Assembly: GCA_902786245.1 (NCBI GenBank)
Contig: CADABS010000025.1
Location: forward strand, 1 to 38,594
DNA from: an uncultured Erysipelotrichaceae bacterium
GTDB taxonomy: Bacteria; Bacillota_I; Bacilli_A; Erysipelotrichales; Erysipelotrichaceae
DNA length: 38,594 nucleotides
Reading direction: 5' to 3'
This document shows, piece by piece, positions 14,449 to 23,450 of this stretch. Made by a program: the position numbers and the translations under genes. The number at the start of each line of letters is the position of its first letter. Position 1 is the first letter of the stretch. The notes beneath the pieces are model-generated. The model worked only from the letters and a program-made list of their open reading frames with translations. It was not told the DNA's origin and searched no databases.

Positions 14449-15054
14449 GTGAACTGGCAGGACTCCATACGCACATATATTCCCCGCAATGAACAGGAAG
14501 CAGGCGATCAGAAACAGATCCTGCGTCTTTTTGAGATTTATGACGATCTGCTGGAAAGAACCAATGCCTTTGCCCATATGACCGCCAGTGCCTGGGTCAC
14601 CGATCCTTCCCGGACAAAGATCCTGATGGCCTACCATAATCTGTATGATTCCTGGGCATGGCTGGGCGGACACTGCGACGGCGATCCGGATCTGCTGCAT
14701 ACAGCCCTGAAAGAAGTCCGGGAGGAAAGCGGTCTGCGCCATATCCGGCCTTTATCCGAAGATATCATTTCCCTTGAAATCCTGACGGTGGACGGGCATA
14801 TGAAAAAAGGCGCATGGGTATCTTCCCATCTGCACCTCAATGTGACCTATCTTCTGGAAGCAGATCCCGGTGAACAGCTTCATCATAAAGACGATGAAAA
14901 CAAAGCTGTTTCCTGGTTTGATATGGATCAGGCTGTACAGATGTCCTCGGAGCCGTGGTTCCGTGAACACGTCTATACCAAACTGAACGGACGTCTCAGA
15001 GAGTTCATTCGTACAGAAGGTGATACAGGGCACCGATCAGATTGGCTTCGTTGA
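14449..15054 (+). CDS. Nudix hydrolase
   Basis: A 201-residue Nudix enzyme, which hydrolyses a nucleoside diphosphate linked to another group. The Nudix box is GGHCDGDPDLLHTALKEVRE followed by ESGL (near residues 73-96). The metal-binding REVxEE core is intact as EVREESGL; the early Glu of the box is Asp here. The start is taken as the GTG at 14449: an ATG just upstream is out of frame, and the next in-frame ATG would cut into the domain. The 3' end overlaps the convergent ROK gene by 50 bases. Substrate unknown. Confidence 0.85.
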   Translation: MNWQDSIRTYIPRNEQEAGDQKQILRLFEIYDDLLERTNAFAHMTASAWVTDPSRTKILMAYHNLYDSWAWLGGHCDGDPDLLHTALKEVREESGLRHIRPLSEDIISLEILTVDGHMKKGAWVSSHLHLNVTYLLEADPGEQLHHKDDENKAVSWFDMDQAVQMSSEPWFREHVYTKLNGRLREFIRTEGDTGHRSDWLR

Positions 15055-15913
15055 AGAAGCGGCATGCGGTTACCTTAGGCAGCGGCAGATCGGTTCCTGC
15101 CACGATATCGGGATGGATGTTTCTCAGATCTTCGATACTGGAACGAAGATATTCGATCAATACAGGCTGACGGGAGATACCGCCGCCGATGCATATTCTG
15201 TCCAGATCCAGCATGATATTCAGATTGAATGCCGCAATGGCAAACAGATCCGTATACTCTTTCAGCGCGCTGAGCGCTTTTTCTTCGCCGGCGTTGATCT
15301 TTGCAAAGGCCGCATGGCCGTCCATTTCTTTCGGACCGATGCCGTATGCCCGGGCGACTCTGTCCGTCAGTCCCCTCACACCGAGAGATGCCCAGTAGTT
15401 TTCCGGTTTTTCCGGTGCATAGATATTGATGCATGCCCCGGAGAATTCTCCGGCAAAGAAGTCTTTTCCTCTGCGCAGTTTCCCATCCAGCACAAGACCG
15501 CCGCCGATGGCGGTGCCGATGGTCATGACCGCTCCGCTTTCACAGTCTTTCAGACTGCCCTGCCAGAGTTCCGCCAGGGCTGCTGCCTTGCCGTCATTTT
15601 CGATGGATACCGGTATCTGCCATCTCTGCTGCAGAACTTCCCTGATACTGCATTCATTCAGATACGGGAAAACACCGACCGCATGGATGATTCCCTCCGC
15701 GGAATCGATGATGCCGGGCGAGGAAATGGCAACTCCGCTGACTGCTTCCCGGTACTGTTCAAAAACGGAATCCAGTGTCTGCAGAAAGGTTTCTCTGTCT
15801 GCGTTTCTGGGCACCGTGGGTATGCTGCTTTGTCCGATGATCTCTGCATCGCTGTTCATCAGGGCATATTTGATCAATGTTCCGCCCCAGTCAAAAACCA
15901 GATATTGTTTCAT
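15005..15913 (-). CDS. ROK family sugar kinase
   Basis: A 302-residue ROK protein (repressor, ORF, kinase family) without the HTH of the repressor type, so probably a sugar kinase. The ATP-binding opening is LVFDWGGTLIKYALM; the catalytic Asp is in ENDGKAAALAE (near residue 105); a second phosphate motif is TIGTAIGGGLV (near 130). The zinc-binding CxCGxxGC motif found in many ROK kinases is absent. GAGGCGGAG precedes the ATG. Its start lies only 31 bases from addB on the other strand. Confidence 0.88.
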   Translation of the reverse strand: MKQYLVFDWGGTLIKYALMNSDAEIIGQSSIPTVPRNADRETFLQTLDSVFEQYREAVSGVAISSPGIIDSAEGIIHAVGVFPYLNECSIREVLQQRWQIPVSIENDGKAAALAELWQGSLKDCESGAVMTIGTAIGGGLVLDGKLRRGKDFFAGEFSGACINIYAPEKPENYWASLGVRGLTDRVARAYGIGPKEMDGHAAFAKINAGEEKALSALKEYTDLFAIAAFNLNIMLDLDRICIGGGISRQPVLIEYLRSSIEDLRNIHPDIVAGTDLPLPKVTACRFFNEANLIGALYHLLYE

Positions 15914-15929
15914 ACTCCGCCTCTTACAA

Positions 15930-15938
15930 TGCTAAAAT
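15930..15938 (+). promoter_or_regulatory. Extended -10 promoter placed for a leaderless addB mRNA
   Basis: TGCTAAAAT ends 6 bases before the addB ATG, the same distance as at the Nudix gene. No Shine-Dalgarno site precedes the ATG. Confidence 0.5.
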
Positions 15939-15944
15939 TATTAT

Positions 15945-18605
15945 ATGAATATTTTAATCGTTAATGAATATGCAAAAGAAGCACTCCTGCATCAGATGCG
16001 CTCGGTGCAGGGGCTTTCATGCCGGTCTCTGCAGAGCCTGTTCAGTGCGGAAACGGAAGTTTCTTCAGTCAGACAGAGTCTTGAACTGCAGAAAATACTC
16101 CTGCAGCAGGCAGATGAATTCAGGACATACCGGGAGATGTTCGCATTCCCGGCTTTTATCGATGAAGTACTGCAGACAGCCCGTTCTTTTTCGCTCTGGC
16201 AGATTCATCCGGAAGATCTTCCGGCTTCCACGGAAGCGGAGAAAGAGCGCAGCGCCCTGCTGAAAGCGGCGATGAAGATGCCGCTGGCGGAGAAGCAGAC
16301 TGCAGAACAGCTGCCGGAGACCATGCGTCAGCTGTGTGAAAACAATACCCTGACCTTTGCGCCGTCTTTTGAGACGGATGTGTTCTGGCACCGGGTCCGC
16401 CGGGATCTGATGAAGATGTGCAGCGCTGCAGAAAAGAAAGAACCGCTGCCGGGGAAAACGGAATTCCTCCATGCCGTTTCACTGCGGCAGGAAATCGAAG
16501 CAGCCGCACTGCGGATCATTGCGGAAGGAATGCCGTGCAATATCATTCTCTGCGATCCTTCCGCATCTGTTTCACTGGTCCATCAGGTATTCAGAAGATA
16601 CCGGATTCCCTACAGCTGCGCTGTCGATGCGCCGGAAAGCAGGATCCCGGTTCTGTTTGATGCAATGATTGATTTTGCATTGACACCGAATGCGGAACAC
16701 CTGCTGACCCTGATTGAAAAAGACGGATTTGCAGTACCGTGTTCCCGGCAGCTCAAGGGTTTTCTGCGGCAGACAATGACAGAGACCAGGGCACCGGATA
16801 TGGTCTCTGATTTTACTGCATATATGGCAATGACCGATGCCCGCAAAGATGATCCGGCCCATGAATCACGGGAAGTACGCACCTACCGGAAACTGCAGGC
16901 AGAGGCAGAGAAATACTTTGAAGCGATCGGTGAGGATCTTTCCCTTCTGCAGAATTACGGTTCCATGAAGGAACTGGTCATGCATGCGTACAGTGTTTTA
17001 TCTGTGCATCCGCTGCTTTCCGATCCCAATCACCGGGCAGCCGGCATGGCGGTATATAAGCTGCTGAACAGCTGTCTGGATATGATTCAGACCGAACAGG
17101 ATGTGCGCTTTGTCAGTGCCTGTGTCCGCTCTCTGCAGGGATCCGGGCATTCCTACAGCACTGATTTCTGCACTGTCACCGACCTGCATCATCCGGTTTC
17201 CGCAAAGCCGCTGTCGATCGTCATCGGCGCAGACGGCAGATCCTATCCGGGATTTGCGGCTGCCGAAGGTCTCTATGATGAAGATTATCTTTCCAGGCTG
17301 AAAGGCTATCCTTCCCTGGCGGAAAGACAGAATTCCTATATGGAACAGCTGCAGTGGATCATGCACAGCGGCAGAAATACACTGGTTTTCTCCTATCATA
17401 CCAATGACAGTTCCGGCAGGCAGGTACTGCCGGCTTATGAAGTCACATCGCTGCAATCGATCGGCCCGGATCTGCCCTGGCCTCTGATCCGGAACCGGAA
17501 TGCATATTATCCGGAACATGTTCTTTCCCAGGAAACATCGAAAGCCCTGTTTACCCGGGAAGAAGATGAGAATATCGTCGGCTCTGTCAGTTCCGTCGAG
17601 ACATGGTTTCAGTGTCCCTACCGGTATTATGTACAGAGCGGTCTGCATATCCGCAGTCCCCAGTTTCTTGAACTCAATGCGTCCAGCGCCGGCACGATCC
17701 AGCACGGCTTTCTTGAAAACACAGTAAAGGTCCATGACAAGACATGCCTGGCTGATATTTCCGAAGAAGATATTTCGGAGAAGATCGATGCCTGGTTCAG
17801 GGCGATGGAAGCTGCCTGGCCGAATCAGAAAACCAGAATTGCCCTGAGCAGAAGAAGGATGACGGACAGTCTGAAGACAAGCATCGATCTGCTCAATGAA
17901 TATGAAAATGCGACGATGTTCGAAGCAGAAGCACTCGAAAAGCATTTTGAGGAATACGCAATCAGTCCGCATGTACGCTTACGGGGTACGATCGACCGGA
18001 TCTCCCGTGACCCGGGCAATCATATGATCCAGATCATCGATTACAAGTCATCAGTGCATAAGCTGAATAAGTCAAAAGTCTATGCAGGTCTTTCTCTGCA
18101 GCTGCTTTCCTATCTGATGACTGCCATGGATCTGTATCCGGAAGACGAACCGGCCGGTGCTTATTATTTCTCAATGAAGGAAGAATACATCTCGGAAAAG
18201 ACGGATGTCCGGGCGGCTTCCCAGACCCGGAATCAGTATATTCCCAATGACCTGCGCAATGATCCGGAAGCGCTGAAAGCAGCCGTATGGAAAAAACGCA
18301 GACTGTGCGGATGGGCATATACCGAACTGCGGGATGCACTGGACAGAGACGGATATCATATCGAAAAGACCATTGCGCCGATGTCTTTTGAAGAGACAAG
18401 AGAAACGCTGGCCCAGCTGTATGAATATTTCTATACGCATCTGCTCAGCGGAAATGAAGCAGATGACAGACCCGAAGGAATCAGTGTTTCACCGGTTGCC
18501 GGTGCCTGCACCTTCTGCGATTTCAGACCGGTCTGCAGATTCCGGGGCGAAGAAAGAAAGGCAGTGCCTCTGACCGGGGCGGAAGGTGAAGAAGATGAAG
18601 ATTGA
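15945..18605 (+). CDS. addB: AddB/RexB-type nuclease-helicase subunit
   Basis: An 886-residue subunit of the AddAB (RexAB) double-strand-break resection complex, the Gram-positive counterpart of RecBCD. The C-terminal nuclease domain shows GTIDRI and IIDYKSS (near 698), the D...DYK metal site. Four cysteines for the iron-sulphur pin are present: CPYRYY near 557 and CTFCDFRPVC near 855-864. The N-terminus has no Walker A motif, as in RexB rather than B. subtilis AddB, and the protein is shorter than both (about 1,100). The ATG has no ribosome site; see the promoter entry. The addA gene overlaps its end by 11 bases. Confidence 0.9.
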   Translation: MNILIVNEYAKEALLHQMRSVQGLSCRSLQSLFSAETEVSSVRQSLELQKILLQQADEFRTYREMFAFPAFIDEVLQTARSFSLWQIHPEDLPASTEAEKERSALLKAAMKMPLAEKQTAEQLPETMRQLCENNTLTFAPSFETDVFWHRVRRDLMKMCSAAEKKEPLPGKTEFLHAVSLRQEIEAAALRIIAEGMPCNIILCDPSASVSLVHQVFRRYRIPYSCAVDAPESRIPVLFDAMIDFALTPNAEHLLTLIEKDGFAVPCSRQLKGFLRQTMTETRAPDMVSDFTAYMAMTDARKDDPAHESREVRTYRKLQAEAEKYFEAIGEDLSLLQNYGSMKELVMHAYSVLSVHPLLSDPNHRAAGMAVYKLLNSCLDMIQTEQDVRFVSACVRSLQGSGHSYSTDFCTVTDLHHPVSAKPLSIVIGADGRSYPGFAAAEGLYDEDYLSRLKGYPSLAERQNSYMEQLQWIMHSGRNTLVFSYHTNDSSGRQVLPAYEVTSLQSIGPDLPWPLIRNRNAYYPEHVLSQETSKALFTREEDENIVGSVSSVETWFQCPYRYYVQSGLHIRSPQFLELNASSAGTIQHGFLENTVKVHDKTCLADISEEDISEKIDAWFRAMEAAWPNQKTRIALSRRRMTDSLKTSIDLLNEYENATMFEAEALEKHFEEYAISPHVRLRGTIDRISRDPGNHMIQIIDYKSSVHKLNKSKVYAGLSLQLLSYLMTAMDLYPEDEPAGAYYFSMKEEYISEKTDVRAASQTRNQYIPNDLRNDPEALKAAVWKKRRLCGWAYTELRDALDRDGYHIEKTIAPMSFEETRETLAQLYEYFYTHLLSGNEADDRPEGISVSPVAGACTFCDFRPVCRFRGEERKAVPLTGAEGEEDED

Positions 18606-21600
18606 TATATCCCGCAGTGATATTCACCAGCAGCGGGCGATCTGTGAAATGGACAGCCGCCGGATCGTTGTCGGTGCTTCAGCCGGTGCCGGCAAGACAC
18701 GTGTCCTGGTTACCCGCATCCTGCGTCTGTGTCTGGAAGAAAGAATTCCTCTGCAGCGCATCACTGCCCTGACATTTACCGAAGCTGCCGCCCAGGAAAT
18801 GAAAAACCGACTGGCGGAAGATCTCTATAAGCTGCGCAGTGAAACCGCAGATCCTGAAGAAACCGCCTGGATCGATGCCCAGATCAGTTCTCTGGTCCGG
18901 GCCAATATCACGACGATTGATTCCTGGTGCCTGACGATTCTGAAGAAATATGCCGCATCGGTCGGACTGGATCCGGCCTGTACCCGGCATATCCTTTCTT
19001 CCAGCCAGGATGAGATGATCCTGCGGAATGCCTATGATGCGTGTCTGCAGGAAGCCGCTGAAGCTGATGAAGAAAAAACCGTCCGTCTTCTGGAGTATTT
19101 TTCACCGCGCTCCGAAGACTATGATTCTCTTTATAAAGCCATCAGAAAGCTTATTCAGACGGCGGAATCCCTGAGCGATCCCAAGGCCTGGTATGCAAAG
19201 GCAAAGACCATGTACAGACCTTTCACAGCGCTGAAACAGCTGGATCCGGATGTTGTCAGAGCCTTCCTTGACTGTTTCTCTGTCCGGTGCAGCCAGCTGC
19301 GGGACAACTGCTTTGCCTGTATCGGAAAACTGGAAGATGCCGGAGAAAAGAAACTGAAGAAAGAACATCTGATTGCCGTTGTCAATATCGCGACCGACTG
19401 TATGCGTCTGCTGGAAGAAGGCGATTATGACGGCTATACCGCAAAGCTGGAAGATCTGGCCGCATGCAAAGTACCTGCTCCTTCCGATAAGATCATCATC
19501 GATCCGCTCCGCAAAAAGATCACGGAAGCGGTCAAAGATCTCATCCAGGATTCCTATCCGGAGAAGACGCTGTGCGCAAACAGTGCTCTGCAGGCGGAAA
19601 TCTGTGCTTCGCTGTGCGATCTGGCACAGCATACGGCCGAAACAGCCCGGCAGATGCGCCGCGATGCAGTTTCGATGAATTTTGCGGATATGGAAAGATA
19701 TGCGCTGGAGATCCTGCAGTCAGAGCGCGGCTCTGCCGCAGCAGAACTCAATGCGTCTGTCGATGAGATCCTGGTCGATGAATTCCAGGATACCAGTGTC
19801 CTGCAGGATACGATCATCCGCATCATTGCCGGTGACAAGCGTATTTTCCGGGTCGGCGATGTCAAGCAGTCGATCTACCGCTTCCGCCAGGCAAAGCCGC
19901 AGCTGATGCGCGATCTGCTTTCCGATCCCGAAGCCGCTGCGCTTTCTCTGCGCTATAACTACCGTTCCCGGGAGAATATCATTCTGTTTACGAATCTGCT
20001 CTTCTCGCGGCTGATGAATACAGAAGGACTCAAAGATACCTATACTGAAGAAGATACGGTCTCTGCCGGAGTACCGGACCAGAAACGCAGTCCGGAAATT
20101 CCCGGTGCGACCCTGGTTCTGCTGAAAGATCCCGATCCCAGGCAGACCAAAGACGGAAAACAGAAGCGGATGGAAGCCGCTCTGGCAAAGAATATCAAGG
20201 CCGGCTGGATCGCCCAGAAGATCCGGAAGATGATGGATGAAGATGCATCCCTGCAGTTCCGGGATTTTGCCGTGCTGAGCCGTTCGCACAGTGAACAGAT
20301 CGTATTGAAGAAGCAGTTTGACCGCTATGGCATTCCTTTTGATATCGATGCCCGGGAAGGCTTCTATCAGTCCGATCTCTGCCGGAATATGCTGGCATTG
20401 ATGAAAATCATTCTGGATCCCTCGGACGCATTGTCGTGGCTGACGGTTCTGACATCGCCGCTGTGCCGCTGCAGCGATGAACAGATCGCTTCCATGGTGC
20501 TGCGCCATGGCAGTATCGTTCAGGCGGCGCAGAAGGAGTGTCCGCGTCTGTGTGCGGATCTGGAGCGCTGGCGCACAATGGAACAGTCCGCTTCGGTTGC
20601 GGAAATACTGAGCGACATCGCCGATACGCCTATTGAACACGAAGGATTTGAAGTACCCTTCTTCGATGCGATGAATCCCTCCGACCAGGCAAATTTCGAC
20701 GCCCTGTTTGAAAGGACCCTGACATCGGGATATACGCATCTCTATGAACTGGCTGCGGAAATCGAACTGGGCATGGATGAGAAATCCTCCGAAGCCCTGA
20801 CCGCAGGCAAAGATGAAGATACCGTCACTGCCACAACGATCCATCATTCCAAGGGTCTGCAGTATAAATATGTATTCCTCTGGGGTACCGGCGAAAACAA
20901 AGATATGGACAATGGCAGCCAGGTACTGGTCAATGACGAACTCACGGTCGGCTTCAAGGATATCGATCTGCGCTGCCGCATTGCCCTGCCTTCAGTGCAG
21001 CAGACCGCCATCGCTCACCGCAATACGATGGAAGATCTGGAAGAATTCAGCCGGCTGCTGTATGTCGCAGTAACCCGGGCAGTTGAGCGTCTGTGGATCG
21101 TCGATGAAGAAATGGCTGTCCATGAGCGGTGTGCCTGCACGGTCGGCTTCCTGCAGGAAAGACCTGGCATTACCGGGCTGATCACCGGTCTGCTCGACCA
21201 TGAACCCGGCATGAATGAAAACGGACTGTTTGAAGTCACTGAAGAATATTATGCGGATACAGCTGCTCTGTATCATAAAGCAGCCGATGATGCCTTCCGG
21301 CCCCTGCCGCGATTTGAAATGGACTTTCCTGCGATTCCGCAGATGCGGACGCCGAGTTCGTTTGAAGCACAGCCATCCGGAAGCGCTCTGCCGCCGCTGA
21401 CCGGCACGGCATCGGGCACTGCTTACGGTACCCGTCTGCACGCTCTGGCGGAACTGCTGCCGGATGATGCGGAATGGACAGAAGAAATGATTCTCACAGC
21501 GGATCCTGAACTGCCGCCGAAGGCTGTGCAGTCTCTGCTGGCTTTTGCCCGCAGCGATCTCTATGCCAAAGCGAAGACCATGGAACTCCATAAAGAATAT

Positions 21601-21849
21601 CCTTTCTACTATGAAGATTCTGAAATGCGCATGAACGGAACCATGGACTTTGTCGCAGTCGGCAAGCAGGAGATCATCCTGATCGATTTCAAGACAGACG
21701 CAAAGCCGGTACAGAAGATCCGTTCCATCTATACACCGCAGCTGCATGCCTATGCAAAGGCTCTGGCGCATTTCTATCCCGGTCTGCCGGTCCATGCCTA
21801 TGCATGGTCATTCCATCATGACTGTGCAATTGAAATCAAAGGTACATAA
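18595..21849 (+). CDS. addA: AddA/RexA helicase-nuclease subunit
   Basis: A 1,084-residue UvrD-type 3'-5' helicase with a C-terminal nuclease. Helicase motifs in order: Walker A GASAGAGKT (27-35), motif II LVDEFQDTS (near 393), III GDVKQSIYRFRQ (near 420), IV YNYRSRENI, V TIHHSKGLQYKY (near 745), VI VAVTRAVERLW (near 825). The nuclease site is GTMDFVAV and LIDFKTD (near 1028). The ATG at 18595 has GGAAGGTG six bases upstream; a GTG nine bases earlier is less well placed. Together with AddB it degrades DNA ends until it meets a Chi site and loads RecA. Confidence 0.95.
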   Translation: MKIDISRSDIHQQRAICEMDSRRIVVGASAGAGKTRVLVTRILRLCLEERIPLQRITALTFTEAAAQEMKNRLAEDLYKLRSETADPEETAWIDAQISSLVRANITTIDSWCLTILKKYAASVGLDPACTRHILSSSQDEMILRNAYDACLQEAAEADEEKTVRLLEYFSPRSEDYDSLYKAIRKLIQTAESLSDPKAWYAKAKTMYRPFTALKQLDPDVVRAFLDCFSVRCSQLRDNCFACIGKLEDAGEKKLKKEHLIAVVNIATDCMRLLEEGDYDGYTAKLEDLAACKVPAPSDKIIIDPLRKKITEAVKDLIQDSYPEKTLCANSALQAEICASLCDLAQHTAETARQMRRDAVSMNFADMERYALEILQSERGSAAAELNASVDEILVDEFQDTSVLQDTIIRIIAGDKRIFRVGDVKQSIYRFRQAKPQLMRDLLSDPEAAALSLRYNYRSRENIILFTNLLFSRLMNTEGLKDTYTEEDTVSAGVPDQKRSPEIPGATLVLLKDPDPRQTKDGKQKRMEAALAKNIKAGWIAQKIRKMMDEDASLQFRDFAVLSRSHSEQIVLKKQFDRYGIPFDIDAREGFYQSDLCRNMLALMKIILDPSDALSWLTVLTSPLCRCSDEQIASMVLRHGSIVQAAQKECPRLCADLERWRTMEQSASVAEILSDIADTPIEHEGFEVPFFDAMNPSDQANFDALFERTLTSGYTHLYELAAEIELGMDEKSSEALTAGKDEDTVTATTIHHSKGLQYKYVFLWGTGENKDMDNGSQVLVNDELTVGFKDIDLRCRIALPSVQQTAIAHRNTMEDLEEFSRLLYVAVTRAVERLWIVDEEMAVHERCACTVGFLQERPGITGLITGLLDHEPGMNENGLFEVTEEYYADTAALYHKAADDAFRPLPRFEMDFPAIPQMRTPSSFEAQPSGSALPPLTGTASGTAYGTRLHALAELLPDDAEWTEEMILTADPELPPKAVQSLLAFARSDLYAKAKTMELHKEYPFYYEDSEMRMNGTMDFVAVGKQEIILIDFKTDAKPVQKIRSIYTPQLHAYAKALAHFYPGLPVHAYAWSFHHDCAIEIKGT

Positions 21850-21850
21850 G

Positions 21851-22480
21851 ATGGAATACAGGATCATTGATACAAAAGGCATCCGTACGCTGATGCCGGT
21901 ACCGGGAAGTTCTTCCTGGTATTATGCATGCACGGATACCGATCTGTATGAGACACAGCAGCTGTATCAGGATCATGCCCTGCCGTTGCAGCGTCTGCTG
22001 TTCATATACTATCCTAAGGGATGTATCTGTGAACCGATACCGCCGGAAGAAGGACTCTGCTATGGCGAACCGGTATGCATCAATGACCGGTTGTATATTC
22101 TGACTGTGCATTTCGGAAACGACCGGATCTGCATCCTTGAAGCAGATCATGATCTGCAGGAAATGCGGCTTCTGCATGAAATGCAATGCAGCAGTATCGC
22201 AGACTGCTACAATCTGCGACTGAGCGGCAGTCCGCTGACGCTGTACCGGCAGGAAGCACATCTGTTTGAGCTTCTGTGGCCGGAATACAGCCGCTTTGCG
22301 ATCGCACCGCAGGAATCTTTTGATCACAGATACAATGATTCCCTGCTGTTTACAAAATGGACCGAAGAGCCGGAGTACCGGGAAGAGACGGTGATCCGGA
22401 ATCTGCAGGGAGAGATCACAGAAGTACTGGACGGTCCGCTGTTTATACTGCCGGACGGGCAGAAATGGCTGATGCAATAA
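21851..22480 (+). CDS. Unknown protein in the addBA operon
   Basis: A 209-residue soluble protein with no signal peptide, membrane helix or recognised family. It starts one base after the addA stop and ends 13 bases before the esterase, so it is co-transcribed. The sequence is mixed alpha/beta with many aromatic residues (for example SSSWYYACTDTDLYETQQLY). A regular beta-strand pattern in the middle (YGEPVCINDRLYILTVHF) hints at repeated sheet elements as in beta-propeller-like or sugar-binding proteins, which is only a guess. Nothing links it to DNA repair except its place. Confidence 0.75.
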   Translation: MEYRIIDTKGIRTLMPVPGSSSWYYACTDTDLYETQQLYQDHALPLQRLLFIYYPKGCICEPIPPEEGLCYGEPVCINDRLYILTVHFGNDRICILEADHDLQEMRLLHEMQCSSIADCYNLRLSGSPLTLYRQEAHLFELLWPEYSRFAIAPQESFDHRYNDSLLFTKWTEEPEYREETVIRNLQGEITEVLDGPLFILPDGQKWLMQ

Positions 22481-22493
22481 AAGGAGGAACATC

Positions 22494-23363
22494 ATGGCAT
22501 TAATGCATCTGGATTTTGAATCGGAATTTATGGGCTCCAACCAGGACGTGTATATCATCGTTCCGGACAAACCGCGCACGAAGACCCCGAAGCAGTTCTA
22601 CGGTTCGGGAAAGAAGTACAAGGTATTATGGCTTCTGCATGGAACGTTCGGAGGCTACAGCGACTGGATCAGAAAATCGAATATTGAACTGTATGCCTGC
22701 GAAAAAGATCTGATCGTTGTCATGCCGGGTGTTGCCAACAGCGATTATGAGGCATGGGACAATTTCACCCTGGGCTATGATGCGGAAAAATACATCATCG
22801 ATGAACTGATGCCGCTGGTATACAACTGGCTGCCGACTTCCAGGGAAAGAGAAGACAACTTCATTGCCGGTCTTTCCATGGGCGGTGCCGGTGCACTGAA
22901 GTTTGCCCTGAAGTATCCGAAGAAGTTCAGCGCCTGTGCTTCCCTGTCATTTGCGCCTTCCGATATGGATGCGGCGAAAGAAGAACTGGAGACACTTTTC
23001 GCAAAGAAACGCAGCGAAGTCATGAATCCGAAAGATCCGATGCATATGCAGTTAAGAAGATACAACCAGATGCACCGGTATGATTCGGTCGATGAATATC
23101 TGGATTCTTCCTCCAATATCTACCGGATGCTGGAAGAAGCAGCCAAAAAGAAAAATATGCCGGCTTTCTTCTTCTCCACCGGTACGGAGGATCCGCTGAT
23201 GGCAAAGCCTTTTGCGGCTTTGAAGGAACATCTCAGCGAGATCGGCTTCGAAGCAGTCTGGGTCGAAGGTCCGGGTTCACATGAATGGAGGGTCTGGGAA
23301 CGGGATATTCAGATGGCGTTTGATTTCTTCGGTCTCAACGGAAAGCAGGGAAACGCATTCTGA
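22494..23363 (+). CDS. Esterase D-like serine hydrolase
   Basis: A 289-residue alpha/beta-hydrolase of the putative esterase (esterase D / tributyrin esterase EstA) group. The nucleophile elbow is AGLSMGGAG (Ser near residue 125); the acid is probably Asp in GTEDPLM (near 230); the catalytic His is in GPGSHEWRVW (near 262). The oxyanion-hole stretch is WLLHGTFGG (near 45-53). There is no signal peptide, so it works inside the cell. AAGGAGG precedes the ATG. It closes the addBA operon and is followed by a terminator. Acetyl or short-chain acyl esters of sugars are likely substrates. Confidence 0.88.
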   Translation: MALMHLDFESEFMGSNQDVYIIVPDKPRTKTPKQFYGSGKKYKVLWLLHGTFGGYSDWIRKSNIELYACEKDLIVVMPGVANSDYEAWDNFTLGYDAEKYIIDELMPLVYNWLPTSREREDNFIAGLSMGGAGALKFALKYPKKFSACASLSFAPSDMDAAKEELETLFAKKRSEVMNPKDPMHMQLRRYNQMHRYDSVDEYLDSSSNIYRMLEEAAKKKNMPAFFFSTGTEDPLMAKPFAALKEHLSEIGFEAVWVEGPGSHEWRVWERDIQMAFDFFGLNGKQGNAF

Positions 23364-23380
23364 GATAAAAAATGAACTGC

Positions 23381-23444
23381 TTATATCTGCAGTTCATAAT
23401 GTACAGTCGTATCATCACAGCCGGCTTTGACAAAGCCGGTTTTT
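23381..23444. repeat. 64-bp direct repeat, left copy (flanks the Fic segment)
   Basis: Identical over 64 bases to 24527-24590. This copy is noncoding and carries the terminator of the addBA operon. The right copy is the coding 3' end of the acetyltransferase gene. Confidence 0.95.
23421..23444 (+). terminator. Terminator of the addBA-esterase operon
   Basis: CCGGCTT, loop TGACA, AAGCCGG, then TTTTT on the plus strand. The same hairpin is in the right repeat copy inside the acetyltransferase gene. Confidence 0.8.
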
Positions 23445-23450
23445 CATTCA

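Noticed and set aside
15020-15964. Long plus-strand frame opposite the ROK kinase
   Set aside because: Antisense to a complete ROK protein and runs into the addB start; not protein-like.
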